This document shows, piece by piece, positions 15,649 through 20,030 of a stretch of 20,030 nucleotides of DNA (position 1 is the stretch's first letter; every line of letters starts with the position of its first letter). Below the pieces are notes generated by a model. The model did no database searches, was not told where the DNA came from, and saw only the letters and a program-made list of their open reading frames with translations. This stretch comes from Litorisediminicola beolgyonensis (GTDB taxonomy: Bacteria > Pseudomonadota > Alphaproteobacteria > Rhodobacterales > Rhodobacteraceae), in contig NZ_JBHTMU010000055.1 of NCBI RefSeq assembly GCF_042679605.1, positions 1 to 20,030 of the forward strand. The letters are read 5' to 3'. Made by a program: the position numbers and the translations under genes.

Positions 15649-16692
15649 TCAGCCCTCCTGCCGTTCCGCGTCGATGAGACTGGCGTAGTCGCGGCAGACT
15701 TCAAGATTGCGGGCGTGATTGTAGTGCCGCTCGGCGGTCCGCGGATTACTATGCTGGAGGAGCGGCGCAACCAGTTTGACGTCCTTCGAGGACACCCGCG
15801 CCAGTGTCGTCGCCGCCGCGTCGCGAAACAGATGCGGGCTCACCTTCTTCGATAATAGGCGCTCCGTCAGGCGGGTGATGGCTACGGACATGGATGGTCC
15901 CTGGAGGGGGCGACCGTCGCGGGTCACCCAGAGGTGATCATGCGGCTCGGCAGCGCGACCGAGCAGTGTAGGGCGCACCTCTTCGACATAGCGGCGCAGG
16001 AGCGGGGCGATCTGGCGCGGAACCTCTGTCTCCCACGGTACGCCCGTCTTGGTCATGGCAGCGTCGAGGGCAATGACGATCCTCGTGGGCGAAATGAGGA
16101 AAGACGTTCCGATCCGCAGTTCGCCCATGGCCCTGCACCGGATCGGGCAGAGCGCGAAGAGCGCCATCAGGCAGCCGTCCCGGAACTGCGACAGTTGCCG
16201 TCTCCTCACGCCTGGGATCACGTCGCGCTCGTTCGCAAAGCCGATGGCCGCGTCGAGGAGAACGCCGCTTGAGAAGATGCGCCCGTCCTTACGGGTGCTG
16301 ACATGGCGACTGGCCAGATACTCCAGATCGCGGGCAATCCGCCAATGCTGGTCGAGATTTGCCGTTGGGTGAGATCTTTGCAGAACACGCAGGATATTTT
16401 TAGCGAATAAGTGCCTGCTGGCTGGCGCGAGTGCGTCATTGGCCTCGATCCAACGCTCGAACCGATCGATGGTGAACCGCTCCAGTGGCCCCTCGGCGAG
16501 CGCCTCTGGTTCGACCTGCACCAACCAGCCAATCCAGCGGCCGTAACTGGTCTCCATGATTTTGACAGTCGCGTCCGAGAGGTCGACGAGCGGCCCGGCC
16601 TCATCAAAGAGTCCGCCCGTTCGAAACAAAGCGCCCCAAAGGGTCTGATCCTGGCCAGGCCAGCTTTGCGGTGAAGGCATACGCACAGTCAA
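15649..16692 (-). CDS. Tyrosine recombinase (347-aa type)
   Basis: A site-specific recombinase/phage integrase family protein. The catalytic set appears complete: R185 in PIRCRAM, K215 in the beta hairpin region AMTKTGVPW, H287 and R290 in HLFRDAAATT, H314 and the nucleophile Y324 in LLQHSNPRTAERHYNHA. The N-terminal ~130 residues would be the arm/core-binding domain. The start is a TTG at 16692 overlapping the upstream stop by four bases, behind AGGATGAGG; GTG at 16686 or ATG at 16680 are alternatives. It lies between the larger tyrosine recombinase and the serine recombinase in one operon. Confidence 0.9.
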   Translation of the reverse strand: MTVRMPSPQSWPGQDQTLWGALFRTGGLFDEAGPLVDLSDATVKIMETSYGRWIGWLVQVEPEALAEGPLERFTIDRFERWIEANDALAPASRHLFAKNILRVLQRSHPTANLDQHWRIARDLEYLASRHVSTRKDGRIFSSGVLLDAAIGFANERDVIPGVRRRQLSQFRDGCLMALFALCPIRCRAMGELRIGTSFLISPTRIVIALDAAMTKTGVPWETEVPRQIAPLLRRYVEEVRPTLLGRAAEPHDHLWVTRDGRPLQGPSMSVAITRLTERLLSKKVSPHLFRDAAATTLARVSSKDVKLVAPLLQHSNPRTAERHYNHARNLEVCRDYASLIDAERQEG

Positions 16693-18398
16693 TGCGCGAC
16701 CTCATCCTGACCGGCGTGGCGCTCAGCGTCGAGAATGTCGCCGAAGAGTTGGCATATCGCGAAGCCATCCAGGTCGGAATAGGCGGTGAGCGTTGTGCTC
16801 AGACTTGCGTGCCCCATGAGGCGACGCGCGCCTTCGTAGTCGCCTGGATACTTCTCGAGATAGAGGTAGACGGCGAAGTGGCGAAACAGGTGAAGGTGCA
16901 TCTTGACCCCTGTCTCGCGGAAGATGCGAGCCGTGACGCGCTTTGCCAGATAATCTGCGGCCAGCGGTCCGGTCCCGTCGCGTCGAGGAAACAGCCAGCG
17001 GGTGCCAGATGGGACCAGGGTGGGTGATCGTAGAAGTAAATGCTTCTCGATCATGGAGACGAGATGGGATGGAAGAACGTACTCGAGTGCTTGTGAATTC
17101 TTCATTTCGCCTGGCTCGAACGACAGATAGGTCTTTCCGTCGCCCGGACGCTTCAGATGATGATCAATGTCGATGCTGACGAGGTTTTGCCGACGGATCG
17201 CCGTATAGGAGAGCAGTGCTACGACAAGGGCTGTCTCTCGTGCAAGGCAGGCCGATTTGGTGGTCTTTGCACCGGCCTCGTCGAAGAGCTGTTCTGGCAG
17301 ACTGATTAATCGGTGCCGGGTCTTCTTTGGCGTGAGATTCCGAAGGCGTTCGCGATTCCTTGGGGTCATCCCCGTAGCTCGTTTCTTGGTGACCCTTGCT
17401 CTGAGCCGTCTGAGCTCCGCCTGGTGATCATCATCGACAAGGCAGTGACGTTCTGCGAGTGCGACAAGGCTGTCCGCCATCATCTCCAGCGATGTGGTCA
17501 CTTCACCGCTTCGTTCGTAGAGCCAGGTCAGGCCGGTTTGAACTGTGCCAGGATCGATCAGATCGCTCAGTCTGGTCAGAGACGCCGGGTCTTGCCCGGC
17601 GCGCACGAGCGCGCCAGCAAAGCGCTCCACATATCGCGAATAGAGGGTGATCGTCCGTTGCGAGTAGGGGCGGAGCGTCCGCCTCGCCAGAAAATTGACT
17701 TTGGCAAAACTCACCGGCAACTGGGCCAGCTCCTCGCGGAAACTCTGGGGAAAGGTCTCCAAAGGGAGCTTGATCGCATTGGCGGATTCCGGACGGATAA
17801 TCGGCTTGCCTGGCCAACCGGAAATACGCTTTGGCGCGGCATTCCACGCAGCAATCGCATTGCTGTAGGCCGTCTTGGGATTGCGACGGATCTCATTGAG
17901 CTCGAGCGCCGACCGAAACGCATCGGCGTGTTCGATACCGACATCTTCCGGCAGCGCTTCGACTTCATCGAGAAAGAAGATGAACGGTGCCACCCCGATC
18001 CTCAGGCTCTTCTCCCCGGATGCGGTGACACTCTCGAGCAGTTCTCGCCAGACAGGGCTGAGGTCTTTTGCCCTGTGAATCTTGCGTGACACGATTCCGA
18101 CCTGGCGCAACGCGGCCTTGGCGTCGCTGACGATATTGGCCCAGGTCTTGGGCGTCAGATCGCGCGAAGCGGGCGAAATTTGTTCGATCCGCGGCTGCAG
18201 CCAGCCAGGGTCGGCGGGAGTTCGCTCCATCGTTCGCTCGAGCGCTGCGGCGAGGCGCCGGAGCGCAGAGCAGAGATCGCGTCGGCGCTCCGCTTTGAGC
18301 GACAGGTCCGAGGCAATGGCATCATGTACGGAAGAGAACATCTGAACCTGCTTGGGAACGAGCGCAAGCTCAAGATCGGAAGGTCGGAGGGTCTTCAT
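16689..18398 (-). CDS. Tyrosine recombinase (569-aa type)
   Basis: A large tyrosine recombinase. R402 in YTAIRRQNL, K433, H503 and R506 in HLFRHFAVYLY, H530 and the nucleophile Y540 in LMGHASLSTTLTAYSDLD form the full catalytic set. The N-terminal ~400 residues are unusually long and contain at least one DNA-binding core domain (LRPYSQRTITLYSRYVERFAG). AAGGAG precedes the ATG at 18398; a longer in-frame start upstream is not supported. The size pair of ~569 and ~347 residues recalls TnpB (about 630) and TnpA (about 361) of Tn554, but that is a resemblance in size and order only. Confidence 0.9.
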   Translation of the reverse strand: MKTLRPSDLELALVPKQVQMFSSVHDAIASDLSLKAERRRDLCSALRRLAAALERTMERTPADPGWLQPRIEQISPASRDLTPKTWANIVSDAKAALRQVGIVSRKIHRAKDLSPVWRELLESVTASGEKSLRIGVAPFIFFLDEVEALPEDVGIEHADAFRSALELNEIRRNPKTAYSNAIAAWNAAPKRISGWPGKPIIRPESANAIKLPLETFPQSFREELAQLPVSFAKVNFLARRTLRPYSQRTITLYSRYVERFAGALVRAGQDPASLTRLSDLIDPGTVQTGLTWLYERSGEVTTSLEMMADSLVALAERHCLVDDDHQAELRRLRARVTKKRATGMTPRNRERLRNLTPKKTRHRLISLPEQLFDEAGAKTTKSACLARETALVVALLSYTAIRRQNLVSIDIDHHLKRPGDGKTYLSFEPGEMKNSQALEYVLPSHLVSMIEKHLLLRSPTLVPSGTRWLFPRRDGTGPLAADYLAKRVTARIFRETGVKMHLHLFRHFAVYLYLEKYPGDYEGARRLMGHASLSTTLTAYSDLDGFAICQLFGDILDAERHAGQDEVAH

Positions 18399-18561
18399 CG
18401 GGTGGCTCCTTTGCAGACGGGATTGGTCTCGGGTGGACAGAAGGCGACAGGGGTCCTGATTCGGGAAAACAGTAGCATGGAAAGTGAGCATGTTACGGTG
18501 TGGCCCTCTTCCCGAGGAGGAGGCAGTCCATTGATTTTAATGGACATTACTGGTCGCGATT

Positions 18562-18578
18562 GGTCAGTAGAACTGACC
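18562..18578. other. Hairpin GGTCAG-5-CTGACC across the HTH gene stop
   Basis: Perfect 6-bp arms surround TAGAA and include the stop codon of the HTH gene. In the mRNA this would form a small stem-loop between the HTH and the large tyrosine recombinase cistrons. No T-run follows, so it looks more like a processing or translation-control element than a terminator. Confidence 0.35.
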
Positions 18579-18770
18579 GCGGCGGTAGCGCGAATGAGCC
18601 TCCGGATCGATGCGGATCAGTCGTCCCGATGGCCCCAGTCGGCGGACTTCCAGACGCCCTTCAGCGATCGCGCGCCGCACTGTCTTCTCTGAAACCTGGT
18701 CGAGGCGAGCGACGTCCTTCACGGTCAGAAGCTCATTGTTCTTCTGGGTAATTGTGGTTTGCTCCCGCAT
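18564..18770 (-). CDS. Small helix-turn-helix protein, excisionase-like
   Basis: A 68-residue protein with one HTH domain of the MerR/excisionase type: LTVKDVARLDQVSEKTVRRAIAEGRLEV followed by RRLGPSGRLIRI, the recognition helix plus a beta wing. Proteins of this kind direct recombination (recombination directionality factors) or regulate the recombinase operon. The AGGAGG motif at about 18777-18782 lies before the ATG at 18770 and downstream of an earlier ATG at 18785, so 18770 is chosen. It stands 165 bases before the first tyrosine recombinase and overlaps the end of a 60-codon ORF. Confidence 0.8.
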   Translation of the reverse strand: MREQTTITQKNNELLTVKDVARLDQVSEKTVRRAIAEGRLEVRRLGPSGRLIRIDPEAHSRYRRGQFY

Positions 18771-18915
18771 GGGAGGCCTCCTCATTTATAACTAAGTGAA
18801 GACATGCCTCCCGCGCCGCCTGCCGTGCCAATAGGCGTGCAAGATCAAGCAGACACGTAGTCGGGTCTGCTGTCTGCCCAGTGGGGTTTGAGGTCGGTTT
18901 GAAGAAGTCTGTCAT
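18733..18915 (-). CDS. Possible 60-residue protein at the head of the recombinase operon
   Basis: An open frame of 60 codons that overlaps the start of the HTH gene by 38 bases. The centre, LLDLARLLARQAAREACL, reads as an amphipathic helix; from memory, short proteins with an LARLLARQAARE-like core occur next to recombinase genes on mobile elements. No clear ribosome site precedes the ATG, which lies within an inverted repeat. It may be a real coupled leader gene, or chance. Confidence 0.4.
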   Translation of the reverse strand: MTDFFKPTSNPTGQTADPTTCLLDLARLLARQAAREACLHLVINEEASHAGANHNYPEEQ

Positions 18916-18949
18916 GCCCCGACCATGCGCGGGGCAGGGTGGGCATGAC
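18911..18949. promoter_or_regulatory. Nested inverted repeats between the recombinase operon and the 277-aa gene
   Basis: GTCATGCCC (18911-18919) is the exact reverse complement of GGGCATGAC (18941-18949). Inside and overlapping them are TGCCCCG (18915-18921) and CGGGGCA (18930-18936), also an exact pair with an 8-base loop. The two pairings compete for overlapping bases. They sit between the end of the 277-residue gene and the recombinase operon, both read leftward. A terminator, attenuator or operator is possible. No long T-run is seen on the minus strand beside it. Confidence 0.6.
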
Positions 18950-18964
18950 CAAGTGTGTCGATTG

Positions 18965-19798
18965 TTAAAAAACGGAAGGGTGTGCGCAGTTCGGCCTGTA
19001 ATACGACATCTCGAACTCTGGCATCAGATCCATTTGGTTGGCCTCGCGCTCAAGGTCTGCTCTGACCCGTTCGATATCTTCCTTGAGAGTCTCGCCTGGA
19101 AGAAGGTTCGGCGGATCAGTCAGCTCCAGTCCAACCCATCTGATGAACTCGATAAGGGGGCCGCCCCTGATGTCGCGTTGCTTCGTCGCGGACGTTGTCA
19201 CCGTCAACTTGCGGCCGGTTTCTTTCCACCAGATGCAGCAATTCTTGATCACTTGATAGCGCCGTCGATCCCGATACTTGCGAGCATCCTTTGGAGCCAA
19301 GATGGCCACTGCGTTTGTCTTCGCGAGCGCGTCGATCGCCTCATGCAATTCTTCACACGGAACGTCGATGTCCATCGACAAAGCCCTTGCCTCTTCCAGC
19401 TGAGACAATTCCTCGCTGCAGTGCACCAAGAATCCGTCCACCTCCTTCAGCACAAATATCCCGTCAATCTCGTCAAGCACTGAGACGAGCATAGCGCGGT
19501 CACCTTGCGACTTCTTCAGGTGGCTAAGAGCCTTGTTCAACTTTTTACGTCCCCGCTCGAGGGCTCGGTCTCGCGACACTTCGGTCAGGTTGATGGACGA
19601 ACTGGAGTCGAGACAATTGCCCAAGCAGATCGACAGGGCGCGAGCATCACCTTCGGAAAAGCCAAAGCGGTCGATCACCACTTCCAGCTGCTTCGCATCG
19701 AAAACGCCCAGTTCGTCGTACAGGTCTATCTTCCACCGGGGACCTGGTTTGACATACTCCATCGAAGGGAAGATCGAGTGGTCATCCCCAATTGACAT
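18965..19798 (-). CDS. Hypothetical protein, 277 residues, island cargo
   Basis: Family not recognised. Soluble, no signal peptide or membrane segment is visible. Features that can be seen: an N-terminal WKIDLYDELGVFDAK segment and a middle region rich in charged helices (RALERGRKKLNKALSHLKKS). A later region has KNCCIWWKETGRKLTVTTSA and RGGPLIEFIRWVGLEL, followed by a C-terminal helix (ERVRADLEREANQMDLM). Codon use is less GC-biased than in the core genes on the left, consistent with acquisition by transfer. An AAGGAGC site seven bases before the ATG supports the start. It is read in the same direction as the recombinase operon; a role in defence or element maintenance is possible but nothing in the sequence proves it. 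Confidence 0.65.
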   Translation of the reverse strand: MSIGDDHSIFPSMEYVKPGPRWKIDLYDELGVFDAKQLEVVIDRFGFSEGDARALSICLGNCLDSSSSINLTEVSRDRALERGRKKLNKALSHLKKSQGDRAMLVSVLDEIDGIFVLKEVDGFLVHCSEELSQLEEARALSMDIDVPCEELHEAIDALAKTNAVAILAPKDARKYRDRRRYQVIKNCCIWWKETGRKLTVTTSATKQRDIRGGPLIEFIRWVGLELTDPPNLLPGETLKEDIERVRADLEREANQMDLMPEFEMSYYRPNCAHPSVF

Positions 19799-19854
19799 AT
19801 GTTGCTCCTTTGTTCCGAAAAGCCAACCTGGCGTTCGGAGCAGACAAACGCAAG

Positions 19855-19941
19855 GTGAACGTCAGCGCGATACCCGAAGCCGAGGCCGTCGACTTTGAGG
19901 ACGTGACGGGCGTTGTTGCGCAACTCGCGCTTGAGGCGTGA
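19855..19941 (+). pseudogene. Possible C-terminal remnant of an unidentified protein
   Basis: A short plus-strand frame ends with VSAIPEAEAVDFEDVTGVV and AQLALEA before TGA at 19939-19941. The composition looks coding and acidic, but the frame has no good start and closes upstream inside the start of the 277-residue gene. It may be the scar of a gene cut by the insertion of the neighbouring sequences. No family is recognised. Confidence 0.25.
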
Positions 19942-19963
19942 CTGCCCCTTCCTCCACTGACCG

Positions 19964-20030
19964 TCAGGCCACGCGGATGATCTCGGCGGTGCCGAGGGCG
20001 TTGAAGCGGTTCATGAGTGCGATGCGGATG
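19964..20030 (-). CDS. C-terminal end of a probable transposase (partial, runs off the window)
   Basis: The last 21 codons read IRIALMNRFNALGTAEIIRVA before a TGA. This ending resembles the C-termini of some IS5/IS4-type DDE transposases as recalled, but only a short piece is visible and the catalytic residues lie beyond the window. The position at the edge of an island is consistent with an insertion sequence. Confidence 0.35.
   Translation of the reverse strand, partial: IRIALMNRFNALGTAEIIRVA

Overview
The window reads as a high-GC alphaproteobacterial chromosome, most likely a marine Rhodobacteraceae/Roseobacteraceae-type organism. The grounds are family-level protein resemblance (PAS_5-type protein, YicC-gmk-gamma carbonic anhydrase cluster, DsbB next to a YqaA/DedA-type protein), the GC-rich codon use and a glucosylglycerol-type osmolyte operon. 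No 16S or other species marker is present, so the taxon is an inference.

Left part, 1-12,090, is ordinary chromosome. It opens with an 8-bp tandem repeat and a terminator. Then comes a tightly packed minus-strand operon, gpsA - HAD phosphatase - GT20 synthase (3629 to 189). The GT20 protein looks like glucosylglycerol-phosphate synthase (GgpS), not trehalose-phosphate synthase. The three genes would make glycerol 3-phosphate, join it to glucose and dephosphorylate the product to glucosylglycerol. A consensus-like promoter sits inside a perfect 12-bp inverted repeat upstream of gpsA. Divergent galU follows, then a PAS_5 protein gene (-), the overlapping yicC-gmk-gamma carbonic anhydrase operon (+), arginase (-), a YqaA/DedA-type membrane protein plus DsbB (-), an MscS channel (-), tRNA-Leu(CAA) (+) and a YitT-type membrane protein (-).

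Middle part, about 12,090-14,050, is a scarred junction. An endonuclease/exonuclease/phosphatase gene has lost its N-terminal half. Next to it is a MuF-like (phage head morphogenesis) gene broken by one apparent +1 frameshift, translationally coupled to a small membrane protein gene. Then comes a 35-nt 3' end of what looks like an initiator tRNA with no 5' half, which is a classic attachment-site remnant.

Right part, 14,006-20,030, is a mobile element or island that continues past the window. Its leftmost module is a compact minus-strand operon: small ORF - HTH/excisionase-like protein - 569-aa tyrosine recombinase - 347-aa tyrosine recombinase - 546-aa large serine recombinase. The last gene reads through the tRNA remnant. 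Combining two apparently intact tyrosine recombinases with a large serine recombinase in one coupled operon is the most unusual system here. Beyond it are a long inverted repeat, an unrecognised 277-aa gene, an unassigned C-terminal coding remnant and the last codons of a possible transposase.
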